In this document: positions 1 through 12,420 of the stretch, piece by piece
Numbering within the stretch: position 1 is the first letter of the stretch
Layout of the letters: each line of letters opens with the position of its first letter
Assembly (NCBI RefSeq): GCF_051014685.1
Contig: NW_027478772.1
Span: forward strand, 496,001-560,000
Direction of reading: 5' to 3'
Length of the DNA stretch: 64,000 bases
DNA from: Ptiloglossa arizonensis
Lineage: Eukaryota; Arthropoda; Insecta; Hymenoptera; Colletidae
The notes under the pieces: model-generated
The model's database searches: none
Told to the model about the DNA's origin: nothing
Seen by the model: the letters and a program-made list of their open reading frames with translations, nothing else
Translations under genes and position numbers: made by a program

Positions 1-177
1 ACCATCAAAATTTTCGCAAGTCTGATTCCCGAAACCAATAACTACAAAGGCCTAGGGGAAAAATACACATGCCGTTGTGAACGTGCGAGTTTATACTTTC
101 AAATGCAATAAGAATTTCTCGAGTTCGTGAATCCGTTCGCGAGGTATGGGAGTTCGAAGTTAAGGAATGGTTGAGAA
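1..177 (+). repeat. Reference monomer with internal landmarks
   Basis: This is the first full monomer in the phase used here, which is arbitrary. Landmarks in order are an A4T4 tract at 7-14, a variable block at 15-50, an AvrII site CCTAGG at 51-56, an A-run at 59-63, a second variable block at about 64-88, a conserved core from about 90, an XhoI site CTCGAG at 118-123, an NruI site TCGCGA at 137-142, a variable block at about 150-165, and the hairpin element that crosses into the next monomer. A consensus-like version has 74 G+C in 177 (about 42%) and 10 CpG by hand count. This copy carries private changes, such as TTATAC in the core and GAGGTATGG after the NruI site. Confidence 0.95.
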
Positions 178-182
178 ACCAT
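167..182 (+). other. Junction hairpin, ATGGTT-GAGA-AACCAT, first of about 360
   Basis: ATGGTT (167-172) and AACCAT (177-182) are perfect reverse complements around the four-base loop GAGA. The element recurs at nearly every monomer boundary. Read as RNA from this strand, the loop fits the GNRA tetraloop pattern. Some monomers carry weaker versions: left arm ATGTTT or ACGCTT, right arm AAGCAT, or loop GAGC. It could be a dyad-symmetry site in DNA, an RNA fold in satellite transcripts, or chance. The inverted repeat is plain in the sequence; any role is inference. Confidence 0.7.
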
Positions 183-708
183 CAAAATTTTCGCAAGTCT
201 GATAATCGAAACCAATAACTACCATGGCCTAGGGGAAAAGTACACTTACCGCTGTATTCCGGCGAGTTTCTACTTTCAGATGCAACAGGAATTTCTCGAG
301 TTCGTCAATCCGTTCGCGAGATATGGGAGATTGAAGTTAGGGAATGGTTGAGAAACCATCAAAATTTTCGCTGGTCTGACACTCGAAACCAATAACTGGA
401 ATGGCCTAGGGGAAAAATACACATGCCGTTGTAAACGTGCGAGTTTCTACTTTCAGATGCAATAGGAATTTCTCGAGTTCGTGAATCCGTTCGCGAGATA
501 TGGGAGTTCGAAGTTAAGGAATGGTTGAGAAACCATCAAAATTTTCGCAAGTCTGATAATCGAAAGCAATAACTACCATGGCCTAGGGGAAAAGTACACT
601 TACCGCTGTATTCCGGCGAGTTTCTACTTTCAGATGCAACAGGAATTTCTCGAGATCATCAATCCGTTCCCGAGATATGGGAGTTTGAAATTAAGGAATG
701 GTTGAGAA

Positions 709-3708
709 ATCATCAAAGTTTCGCTGCTCTGATTCTCGAAACCAATAACTGGAATGGCCTAGGGGAAAAGTACACACACCACTGTAATCGGGCGTGTTTC
801 TACTTTGAGATGCAACAGGAATTTCTCGAGTTCGTCAATCCGTTCGCGAGATATGGGAGTTAGAATTTAAGGAGTGGTTGAGAAACCATCAAAATTTTCG
901 CAAGTCTGTTTCCCGAAACCAATAACTATAAAGGCCTAGGGGAAAAATACACATACCGTTGTAATCGTGCGAGTTTCTACTTTCAGATGCAACAGGAATT
1001 TCTCGAGTTCGTCAATCCGTTCGCGAGATATAGGAGTTCGAAGTTAAGGAATGGTTGAGAAACCATCAAAATTTTCGCAAGTCTGATACTTGAAAACAAT
1101 AACTACTATGGCCTAGGGCAAAAATACACACACCGCTGTAATCGGGCGAGTTTCTGCTTTCAGATGCAACAAGAATTTCTCGAGTTCGTCAATCCGTTCG
1201 CGAGATATGGGAGTTAGAATTTAAGGAGTGGTTGAGAAACCATCAAAATTTTCGCAAGTCTGATTCCCGAAACGAATAACTATAAAGGCCTAGGGGAAAA
1301 ATACACATACCGTTGTAATCGTGCGAGTTTCTACTTTCAGATGCAACAGGAATTTCTCGAGTTCGTCAATCCGTTCGCGAGATATGGGAGTTTGAAGTTA
1401 AGGAACGCTTGAGCAACCATCAAAATTTTCGCAAGTCTGATACTCGAAACCAATAACTACTATGGCCTAGGGGAAAAGAACACACACCATTGTAATCGGG
1501 CGTGGTTCTACTTTCACATGCAACAGGAATTTCTCGAGTTCGTCAATCCGTTCGCGAGATATGGGAGTTCTAAGTTAGGGAATGGTTGAGAAACCATCAA
1601 AATTTTCGCTGGTCTGATACTCGAAAACAATAACTGGAATGGCCTAGGGGAAAAGTACACACACCACTGTAATCGGACGTGTTTCTACTTTGAGACGCAA
1701 CAGGAATTTCTCGAAGTCGTCAATCCGTTCGCCAGATATGGGAGTTAGAAGTGAAGGAATGGTTGAGAAATCATCAAAATTTTCGCAAGTCTGATTCCCG
1801 AAACCAATAACTACAAAGGCCTAGGGGAAAAATACACATGCCGTTGTAATCGTGCGAGTTTCTACTTTCAGATGCAACAGGAATTTCTCGAGTTCGTGAA
1901 TCCGTTCGCGAGATATAGGAGTTCGAAGTTAAGGAATGGTTGAGATACCATCAAAATTTTCGCAAGTCTGATACCCGAAACCAATAACTACTATGGCCTA
2001 TGGGAAAAGTACACACACCATTGTAATCGGGCGAGTTTCTACTTTCAGATGCAACAGGAATTTTTCGAGTTCGTCAATCCATTCGCGAGATATGGGAGTT
2101 TGAAGTTAAGGAATGTTTGAGGAACCATCAAAATTTTCGCAAGTCTGATTCCCGAAGCCAATAACTACAAAGGCCTAGGGGAAAAATACACATACCGTTG
2201 TAATCGGGCGAGTTTCTACTTTCAGATGCAACAGGAATTTCTCGAGATCGTCAATCCGTTCCCGAGATATGGGAGTTTGAAATTAAGGAATGGTTGAGAA
2301 ACCATCAAAATTTTCGCAAGTCTGATACTCGAAACCAATAACTACTATGGCCTAGGGGAAAAGTACACACACCATTGTAATCGGGCGTGTTTCTACTTTC
2401 AGATGCAACTGGAATTTCTCGAGTTCGTCAATTCGTTCGCGAGATATGGGAGTTTGAAATTAAGGAATGGTTGAGAAACCATCAAAATTTTCGCAAGTCT
2501 GATACTCGAAACCAATAACTACTATGGCCTAGGGCAAAAATACACACACCGCTGTAATCGGGCGAGTTTCTACTTTCAGATGCAACAGGAATTTCTCGAG
2601 TTCGTCAATCCGTTCGCGAGATATGGGAGTTTGAAGTCAAGGAATGGTTGAGAAACCATCAAAATTTTCGCAAGTCTGATTCCCGAAACCAATAACTACA
2701 AAGGCCTAGGGGAAAAATACACATACCGTTGTAATCGTGCGAGTTTCTACTTTCAGATGCAACAGGAATTTCTCGAGTTCGTCAATCCGTTCGCGAGATA
2801 TGGGAGTTTGAAGTTAAGGAACGCTTGAGCAACCATCAAAATTTTCGCAAGTCTGATACTCGAAACCAATAACTACTATGGCCTAGGGGAAAAGAACACA
2901 CACCATTGTAATCGGGCGTGTTTCTACTTTCACATGCAACAGGATTTTCTCGAGTTCGTGAATCCGTACGCGCGATATAGGAGTTCGAAGCTAAGGAATG
3001 GTTGAGAAACCATCTAAATTTTCGCAAGTCCGATACTCGAAACCAATAACTACTATGGCCTAGGGGAAAAGTACACACACCATTGTAATCGGGCGTGTTT
3101 CTACTTTCAGATGCAACAGGAATTTCTCGAGCTCGTCAATCCATTCGCGAGATATGGGAGTTTGAAGTTAAGGAATGTTTGAGGAACCATCAAAATTTTC
3201 GCAAGTCTGATTCCCGAAACCAATAACTACAAAGGCCTAGGGGAAAAATACACTTGCATTTGTAATCGTGCGAGTTTCTACTTTCGGATGCAACAGGAAT
3301 TTCTCGAGTTCGTCAATCCGTTCGCGAGATATGGGAGTTTGAAGTTAAGGAACGTTTGAGAAACCATCAAAATTTTCGCATGTCTGATACTCGAAACCAA
3401 TAACTACTATGGCCTAGGGGAAAAGAACACACACCACTGTAATCGGGCGAGTTTCTGCTTTCAGGTGCAACAGGAAATTCACGAGTTCGTCAATCCGTTC
3501 TCGAGATATGGGAGTTTGAAGTTAAGGAATGGTTGAGAAACCATCAAAATTTTCGCTGGTCTGATACTCGAAACCAATAACTTGAATGGCCTAGGGCAAA
3601 AATAGACACACCATTGTAATCGGGCGAGTTTCTGCTTTCAGGTGCAACAGGAATTTCTCGAGTTCGTCAATCCGTTCTCGAGATATGGGAGTTTGAAGTT
3701 AAGGAACG
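709..3708 (+). repeat. Mixed satellite segment with two- and eight-monomer echoes
   Basis: There is no gene or unique sequence here. The first monomer has a one-base deletion in its A/T tract (CATCAAAGTTTCGC). A two-monomer echo is marked by GTTAGAATTT with GGAGTGG at about 859 and 1213. The rare marker TTCACATGCAAC lies at 1514 and 2930, which is 1,416 bp or eight monomers apart, after the same AAAAGAACACACACC variant. Otherwise neighbouring monomers differ at many sites, so higher-order structure is weak. Confidence 0.75.
2194..2208 (+). other. CENP-B-box-like 15-mer, one example of many
   Basis: ACCGTTGTAATCGGG fits the essential CENP-B box pattern TTCG-N4-A-N2-CGGG at seven of its nine fixed positions, missing the two leading T's. 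It lies in the second variable part of the monomer. Many monomers keep CGGG here; others have CGTG, which lowers the match. CENP-B boxes are known from mammalian alpha satellite and look-alikes elsewhere. A partial match in a repeated sequence can easily be chance, so this is recorded as a weak candidate. Confidence 0.25.
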
Positions 3709-4416
3709 CTTGAGCAACCATCAAAATTTTCGCAAGTCAGATACTCGAAACCAATAACTACTATGGCCTAGGGGAAAAGAAAACACACCATTGTAATCGG
3801 GCGTGTTTCTACTTTCAGATGCAACAGGAATTACTCGAGACCGTCAATCCGTTCCCGAGATATGGGAGTTTGAAATTAAGGAATGGTTGAGAAACCATCA
3901 AAATTTTCGCAAGTCTGACTCCCGAAACCAATAACTACAAAGGCCTAGGGGAAAGGTACACACACCATAGTAATCGGGCGAGTTTCTACTTTCAGATGCA
4001 ACAGGAATTTCTCGAGTTCGTCAATCCGTTCGCGAGATATGGGAGTTTGAAGTTAAGGAACGCTTGAGCAACCATCAAAATTTTCGCAAGTCTGATACTC
4101 GAAACCAATAACTACTATGGCCTAGGGGAAAAGAAAACACACCATTGTAATCGGGCGTGTTTCTACTTTCAGATGCAACAGGAATTCCTCGAGACCGTCA
4201 ATCCGTTCCCGAGATATGGGAGTTTGAAATTAAGGAATGGTTGAGAAACCATCAAAATTTTCGCAAGTCTGATTCCCGAAACCAATAACTACAAAGGCCT
4301 AGGGGAAAGGTACACACACCATAGTAATCGGGCGAGTTTCTACTTTCAGATGCAACAGGAATTTCTCGAGTTCGTCAATCCGTTCGCGATATATGGGAGT
4401 TTGAAGTTAAGGAACG
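3709..4416 (+). repeat. Two tandem copies of a monomer pair (354 bp)
   Basis: Both copies contain GAACGCTTGAGCAACC, then the unusual AAAAGAAAACACACC, then CGAGACCGTCAATCC, then CACACCATAGTAATCGG. The CCTAGG ahead of the GAAAAC variant falls at 3767 and 4121, 354 bp apart. The copies differ at only a few bases, for example GTCAGATAC versus GTCTGATAC and AATTACTCG versus AATTCCTCG, so the duplication is recent relative to the flanks. Confidence 0.85.
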
Positions 4417-4650
4417 CTTGAGCAACCATCAAAATTTTCGCAAGTCTGATTCCCGAAACCAATAACTACAAAGGCCTAGGGGAAAAATACACATACCGTT
4501 GTAATCGGGCGAGTTTCAACTTTCAGATGCAACAGGAATTTCTCGAGATCGTCAATCCGTTCGCCAGATATGGGAGTTAGAAGTGAAGGAATGGTTGAGA
4601 ATCCATCAAAATTTTCGCAAGTCTGATTCCCGAAACCAATAACTACAAAG

Positions 4651-6066
4651 GCCTAGGGAAAAAATACACATGCAGTTGTAATCGTGCGAGTTTCTGCTTT
4701 CAGATGCAATAGGAATTTCTCGAGTTCGTCAATCCGTTCGCGTGATATGGGAGTTTGAAGTAATGGAATGGTTGAGAAACCATCAAAAGATTCGCAAGTC
4801 TGATTCCCGAAACCAATAACTACAAAGGCCTAGGGGAAAAATACGCGTGCCGTTGTAATCTTGCGAGTTTCTACCTTCAGATGCAACACGAATTTCTCGA
4901 GTTCGTGAATCCGTTCGCGAGATATAGGAGTTCGAAGTTAAGGAATGGTTGAGAAACCATCAAAATTTTCGCAAGTCTGATAATCGAAACCAATAACTAC
5001 TATGGCCTAGGGGAAAAGTACACCCACCATTGTATTCAGGCGAGTTTCTACTTTCAGACGCAACAGGAATTTCTCGAGTTCGTCAATCCGTTCGCGAGAT
5101 ATGGGAGTTTGAAGTTAAGGAACGCCTGAGCAACCATCAAAATTTTCGCAAGTCTGATTCCCGAAACCAATAACTACAAAGGCCTAGGGGAAAAATACAC
5201 ATACTGTTGTAATCGGGCGAGTTTCTACTTTCAGATGCAACAGGAATTTCTCGAGCTCGTCAAACCAGTCGCGAGATATGGGAGTTTGAAGTTAAGGAAT
5301 GTTTGAGGAACTATCAAAATTTTCGCAAGTCTGATTCCCGAAACCAATAACTACAAAGGCCTAGGGAAAAAATACACATGCAGTTGTAATCGTGCGAGTT
5401 TCTGCTTTCAGATGCAATAGGAATTTCTCGAGTTCGTCAATCCGTTCGCGTGATATGGGAGTTTGAAGTAATGGAATGGTTGAGAAACCATCAAAAGATT
5501 CGCAAGTCTGATTCCCGAAACCAATAACTACAAAGGCCTAGGGGAAAAATACGCGTGCCGTTGTAATCTTGCGAGTTTCTACCTTCAGATGCAACACGAA
5601 TTTCTCGAGTTCGTGAATCCGTTCGCGAGATATAGGAGTTCGAAGTTAAGGAATGGTTGAGAAACCATCAAAATTTTCGCAAGTCTGATAATCGAAACCA
5701 ATAACTACTATGGCCTAGGGGAAAAGTACACCCACCATTGTATTCAGGCGAGTTTCTACTTTCAGACGCAACAGGAATTTCTCGAGTTCGTCAATCCGTT
5801 CGCGAGATATGGGAGTTTGAAGTTAAGGAACGCCTGAGCAACCATCAAAATTTTCGCAAGTCTGATTCCCGAAACCAATAACTACAAAGGCCTAGGGGAA
5901 AAATACACATACTGTTGTAATCGGGCGAGTTTCTACTTTCAGATGCAACAGGAATTTCTCGAGCTCGTCAAACCAGTCGCGAGATATGGGAGTTTGAAGT
6001 TAAGGAATGTTTGAGGAACTATCAAAATTTTCGCAAGTCTGATTCCCGAAACCAATAACTACAAAG
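4651..6066 (+). repeat. Four-monomer tandem duplication (2 x 708 bp)
   Basis: Copy 1 runs from about 4651 to 5358 and copy 2 from 5359 to 6066. Both carry the same rare run of markers: GCCTAGGGAAAAAATAC, CGTGATATGG, GAAGTAATGG, CATCAAAAGATTCGC, TACGCGTGCCG, AATCTTGCG, CACGAATTTC, CACCCACC, and CGTCAAACCAGTCGC. I saw no difference between the copies by eye. Private markers shared across 708 bp make this one of the youngest events in the left part of the window. The GAAAAAATAC marker appears again at 6244. Confidence 0.9.
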
Positions 6067-9000
6067 GCCTAGGGGAAAAATACACATACCTTTGTAATCG
6101 GGCGAGTTTCTACTTTCAGATGCAACAGGAATTTCTCGAGATCGTCAATCCGTTCGCCAGATATGGGAGTTAGAAGTGAAGGAATGGTTGAGAATCCATC
6201 AAAATTTTCGCAAGTCTGATTCCCGAAACCAATAACTACAAAGGCCTAGGGAAAAAATACACATGCAGTTGTAATCGTGCGAGTTTCTACTTTCGGATGC
6301 AACAGGAATTTCTCGAGTTCGTCAATCCGTTCGCGAGATATGGGAGTTTGAAGTTGAGGAATGATTGAGAAACCATCAAAATTTTCGCTGGTCTGATACG
6401 CGAAACCAATAACTGGAGTGGCCTAGGGGAAAATACACATACCGTTGTAATCGGGCGAGTTACTACTTTCAGATGCAATAGGAATTTCTCGAGATCGTCA
6501 ATCCGTTCGCGAGATATGGGAGTTTGAAGTTAAGGAACGTTTGAGAAACCATCAAAATTTTCGCAACTCAAATACTCGAAACCAATAACTATTATGGCCT
6601 AGGGCAAGAATACACACACCGCTGTAATCGAGCGAGTTTCTTCTTTCAGATGCAACAAGAATTTCTCGTGTTCGTCCATTCGTTCGCGAGATATGGGAGT
6701 TTGAAGTTAAGGAATGGTTGAGAAACCTTCAAAATTTTCGCTGGTCTGATACTCGAAACCAATAACTGGAATGGCCTAGGGGAAAAGTACACATACCATT
6801 GTAATGGGGCGAGTATCTACTTTCCGATGCAACAGGAATTTCTCGAGTTCGTCAATTCGTTCGCGAGATATGGGAGTTTGAAATTAAGGAATGGTTGAGA
6901 AACCATCAAAATTTTCGCATGTCTGATACTCGAAACGAATAACTACAATGGCCTAGGGGAAAAATACACATACCGTTGTAATCGGGCGAATTTCTACTTT
7001 CAGATGAAACAGGAATTTCTCGAGTTCGTCTCTCCGTTCGCGAGATATGGGAGTTTGAAGTTAAGGAATGGTTGAGAAACCATAAAAAATTTCGCATGTC
7101 TGATACTCGAAACCAATAACTATTATGGCCTAGGGCAAAAATACACACACCGCTGTAATCGGGCGAGTTTCTTCTTTCAGATGCAACAAGAATTTCTCGT
7201 GTTCGTCAATTCGTTCGCGAGATATGGGAGTTTGAAGTTAAGGAATGGTTGAGAAACCATCAAAATTCTCGCAAGTCTGATACTCGAAACCAATAACTAC
7301 TATGGCCTAGGGCAAAAATACACACACCGCTGTAATCGGGCGAGTTTCTGCTTTCAGATGCAACAGGAATTTTTCGAGTTCGTCAATCAGTTCGCGAGAT
7401 ATGGGAGTTTGAAATTAAGGAATGGTTGAGAAACCATCAAAATTTTCGCAACTCTGATACTCGATACCAATAACTACTATGGCCGAGGGCTAAAATGCAC
7501 ATACCGTTGTAATCGGGCGAGCTTCTGCTTTCAGATGCAACAAGATTTTCTCGAGTTCGTCAATCCGTTCGCGAGATATGGGAGTTTGAATTTGAGGAAT
7601 GGTTGAGTAACCATCAAAATTTTCGCAAGTCTGATAATCGAAAGCAATAACTACTATGGCCCAGGGGAAAAGTACACTCACCATTGTAATCGGGCGAGTT
7701 TCTACTTTCAGATGCAACAGCAATTTCTCGAGATCGTCAATCCGTTCGCGAGATATGGGAGTTTGAAATTAAGGAATGGAGGAGAAACCATCAAAATATT
7801 CGCAACCCTGATACTCGAAACCAATAACTACTATGGCCTAGGGCAAAAATACACATACCGCTGTAATCGGGCGAGTTTCTACTTTCAGATGCAAGAGGAA
7901 TTTCTCGAGTTCGTCATTCCGTTCGCGAGATATGGGAGTTTGAATTTAAGGAATGGTTGAGCAACCATCAAAATTTTCGCAACTCGGATACTCCAAACCA
8001 ATAACTACCATGGCCGAGGGCTAAAATACACATACCGCTGTAATCGGGCGAGCTTCTACTTTCAGATGCAACAGGAATTTCTCAATTTCGTCAATCCGTT
8101 CGCGAGATATGGGACTTTGAATATAAGGAATGGTTGAGAAACCATCAAAATTATCGCTGGTCTGTTACTCGAAACCAATAACTCGAGTGGCCTAGGGGAA
8201 AAGTACACACACCACTGTAATCGGGCGTGTTTTTACTTTCAGATGCAACAGGAATTTCTCGAGATCGTCAATCCGTTCGCGAGATACGGGAGTTAGAGGT
8301 TAAGGAATGGTTGAGAAACCATGAAAATTTTCGCAAGTCTGATTCCCGAAACCAATAACTACAAAGGCCTACGGGAAAAATACACATGCCGTTGTAATCG
8401 TGCGAGTTTCTACTTTAAGATGCAACAGGAATTTCTCGAGATCGTGAATCCGTTCGCGAGATATGCGAGTTTGAAGTTAAGGAACGGTTGGGAAATCATC
8501 AAAATTTTCGCAAGTCTGATACTCGAAACCAATAACTACTATGGCCTAGGGCAAAAATACACACACCGCTGTAGTAAGGCGAGTTTCTGCTTTCAGATGC
8601 AACAAGAATTTCTCGAGTTCGTCAGTTCGTTCGCGAGATATGGGAGTTTGAAGTTAAGGAATGGTTGAGAAACCATCAAAATTTTAGCTGGTCTGATACT
8701 CGAAACCAATAACTGGAATGGCCTAGGGGAAAAGTACACACACCACTGTAATCGGGCGTGTCTCTACTTTCAGATGCAACAGGAGTTTCTCGAGATCGTC
8801 AATCCGTTCCCGAGATATGGGAGTTTGAAATTAAGGAATGGTTGAGAAACCATCAAAATTTTCGCAAGTCTGATTCCCGAAACCAATAGCTACAAAGCCC
8901 TAGGGGAGAAATACACATGCAATTGTAATCGTGCGAGTTTCTACTTTCGGATGCAACAGGAATTTCTCGAGTTCGTGAATCCGTTCGCGAGATATGGGAG

Positions 9001-12000
9001 TTTGAAGTTAAGGAACGCTTGGGTAACCATCAAAATTTTCGCAAGTCTGATACTCGAAACCAATAATTACTGTGGCCTAGGGGAAAAGAACACACACCAT
9101 TGTAATCGGGCGTGTGTCTACTTTCAGATGCAACAGGAATTTCTCGAGATCGTCAATCCGTTCCCGAGATATGGGAGTTTGAAATTAAGGAATGGTTGAG
9201 AAACCATCAAAATTTTCGCAAGTCTGATTCCCGAAACCAATAGCTACAAAGGCCTAGGCGAAAAATACACATGCCGTTGTAAGCGTGCGAGTTTCTACTT
9301 TCAGATGCAACAGGAATTTCTCGAGTTCGTCAATCCGTTCGCGAGATATGTGAGTTTGAAGTTAAGGAACGCTTGAGCAACCATCAAAATTTTCGCAAGT
9401 CTGATACTCGAAACCAATAACTACTATGGCCTAGGGAAAAAGTACACACACCATTGTAATCGGGCGAGTTTCAACTTTCAGATGCAACAGGAATTTCTCG
9501 AGTTCGTCAATCCATTCGCGAGATATGGGAGTTTGAAGTTAAGGAATGTTTGAGGAACCATCAAAATTTTCGCAAGTCTGTTTCCCGAAACCAATAACTA
9601 CAAAGGCCTAGGGGAAAAATACACATACCGTTGTAATCGGGCGAGTTTCTACTTTCAGATGCAATAGGAATTTCTCGAGTTCGTCAATCCGTTCGCGAGA
9701 TATGGGAGTTATAATTTAAGGAATGGTTGAGAAACCATCAAAATTTTCGCAAGTCTGATTCCCGAAACCAATAACTACAAAGGCCTGGGGGAAAAATACA
9801 CATACCGTTGTAATCGTGCGAGTTTCTACTTTCAGATGGAACAGGAATTTCTCGAGTTCGTCAATCCGTTCGCGAGATATGGGAGTTTGAAGTTAAGGAA
9901 TGGTTGAGAAACCATCAAAATTTTCGCTGGTCTGATACTCGAAACCAATAACTGGAATGGCCTAGGGGAAAAGTACACACACCACTGTAATCGGGCGTGT
10001 TTCTACTTTCAGATGCAACAGGAATTTCTCGAGTTCGTCAATCCGTTCGCGAGATATGGGAGTTATAATTTAAGGAATGGTTGAGAAACCATCAAAATTT
10101 TCGCAAGTCTGATTCCCGAAACCAATAACTACAAAGGCCTAGGGGAAAAATACACATGCCGTTGCAATCGTGTGAGTTTCTACCTTCAGATGCAACAGGA
10201 ATTTCTCGAGATCGTGAATCCGTTCGCGAGATATCGGAGTTTGAAGTTAAGGAACGGTTGAGAAACCATCAAAATTTTTGCAAGTCTGATACCCGAAACC
10301 AAAAACTACTATGGCCTAGGGCAAAAATACACATACCGTTGGAATCGGGCGAGTTTCTGCTTTCAGATGCAATAGGAATTTCTCGAGTTCGTCAATCCGT
10401 TCGCGTCATATGGCAGTTTGAAGTAAAGGAATGGTTGAGTAACCATCAAAATTTTCGCAAGTCTGATTCCCGAAACCAATAACTACAAACGCCTAGGGGA
10501 GAAATACACATGCCGTTGCAATCGTGTGAGTTTCTACTTTCAGATGCAACAGGAATTTCTCGAGTTCGTCAATCCGTTCGCGAGATATGGGAGTTTGAAA
10601 TTAAGGAATGGTTGAGAAACCATCAAAAATTTCGCAGGTCTGATACTCGAAATCAATAACTGGAATGGCCTAGGGGAAAAGTGCACACACCATTGTAATA
10701 GGGCGAGTTTCTTCTTTCCGATGCAACAGGAATTTCTCGAGTTCGTCAAATCGTTCGTGAGATATGGGAGTTTGAAATTAAGGAATGGTTGAGAAACCAT
10801 GAAAAATTTCGCTGGTCTGATACTCGAAACCAATAACAGGAATGCCCTAGGGGAAAAGCACACTTACCGCTGTATTCGGGCGAGTTTCTACTTTCAGATG
10901 CAACAGGAATTTCTCGAGTTCGTCAATTCGTTCGCGAGATATGGGAGATTGAAATTATGGAATGGTTGAGAAACCATCAAAATTTTCGCAAGTCTGATAA
11001 TCGAAACCAATAACTACCATGGCCTAGGGGAAAAGTACACTTACCGCTGTATTCCGGCGAGTTTCTACTTTCAGATGCAACAGGAATTTCTCGAGTTCGT
11101 CAATCCGTTCGCGAGATATGGGAGTTTGAAGTTAGGGAATGGTTGAGAAACCATCAAAATTTTCGCTGGTCTGATACTCGAAACCAATAACTACAAAGGC
11201 CTAGGGGAAAAATACACATACCGTTGTAATCGGGCGTGTTTCTACTTTGAGATGCAACAGGAGTTTCTCGAGTTCGTCAATCCATTCGCGAGATATGGGA
11301 GTTTGAAGTTAAGGAATGTTTGAGGAACCATCAAAATTTTTGCAAGTCTGATTCCCGAAACCAATAACTACAAAGGCCTAGGGGAAAAATACACATACCG
11401 TTGTAATCGGGCGAGTTTCTACTTTCGGATGCAACAGGAATTTCTCGAGTTCGTCAATCCGTTCGCGAGATATGGGAGTTCGAAGTTAAAGAATGGTTGA
11501 GAAACCATCAAAATTTTCGCAAGTCTGATAATGGAAACCAATAACTACTATGGCCTAGGGGAAAAGTACACTTACCGCTGTATTCCGGCGAGTTTCTACT
11601 TTCAGATGCAACAGGAATTTCTCGAGATCGTCAATCCGTTCGCCAGATATGGGAGTTCGAAGTTAAGGAATGGTTGAGAAACCATCAAAATTTTCGCCAG
11701 TCTGATAATCGAAAACAATAACTACTATGGCCTAGGGGAAATGTACACACACCATTGTAATCGGGCGTGTTTCTACTTTCAGATGCAACAGGAATTTCTC
11801 GAGTTCGTCAATCCGTTCGCGAGATATGGGAGTTTAAAGTTAAGGAACGCTTGAGCAACCATCAAAATTTTCGCAAGTCTGATACTCGAAACCAATAACT
11901 ACTATGGCCTAGGGCAAAAATACACACACCGCTGTAATCGGGCGAGTTTCTTCTTTCAGATGCAACAAGAATTTGTCGTGTTCGTCAATTCGTTCGCGAG

Positions 12001-12420
12001 ATATGGGAGTTTGAAGTTAAGGAATGGTTGAGAAACCATCAAAATTATCGCTGGTCTGATACTCGAAACCAATAACTGGAATGGCCTAGGGGAAAGGTAC
12101 ACACACCACTGTAATCGGGCGTGTTTCTACTTTGAGATGCAACAGGAGTTTCTCGAGATCGTCAATCCGTTCGCCAGATATGGGAGTTAGGAGTGAAGGA
12201 ATGGTTGAGAAACCATCAAAATTTTCGCAAGTCTGATTCCCGAAACCAATAACTACAAAGGCCTAGGGGAAAAATACCCATGACGTTGTAAACGTGCGAG
12301 TTTCTACTTTCAGATGCAATAGGAATTTCTCGAGTTCGTGAATCCGTTCGCGAGATATGGGAGTTCGAAGTTAAGGAATGGTTGAGAAACCATCAAAATT
12401 TTCGCAAGTCTGATAATCGA
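6067..12420 (+). repeat. Diverged satellite with scattered monomer-pair echoes
   Basis: There is no gene or unique sequence here. This is among the most heterogeneous parts of the array. Near 6431 a monomer is one base short in the A-run (GGGGAAAATAC). Two-monomer echoes are marked by GGCGTGTSTCTAC with TTCCCGAGA near 8755 and 9112, by GTTATAATTT at 9708 and 10062, and by GTTGCAATCGTGTGAG at 10161 and 10515, each about 354 bp apart. Frames of 77-115 codons occur here only because the usual junction stop is lost, as with TGA to TGG in the monomer at about 8490. Confidence 0.8.

Larger units (their letters stand above)
1..708 (+). repeat. Two tandem copies of a monomer pair (354 bp)
   Basis: Monomers 1 and 3 share the ATGCCGTTGT type, and monomers 2 and 4 share ACCATGGCC with CTGTATTCCGG. 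The ACCATGGCC marker lies at 221 and 575, exactly 354 bp apart. The same pair recurs near 12.24-12.6 kb, so this sequence type is not confined to the window edge. Confidence 0.75.

Noticed and set aside
8321..8668. 115-codon plus-strand open frame, the longest in the window
   Set aside because: It spans two monomers and is open only because the junction TGA became TGG in one copy. The peptide is the 59-residue translation of the satellite, with no start context, domain or conservation beyond the repeat.
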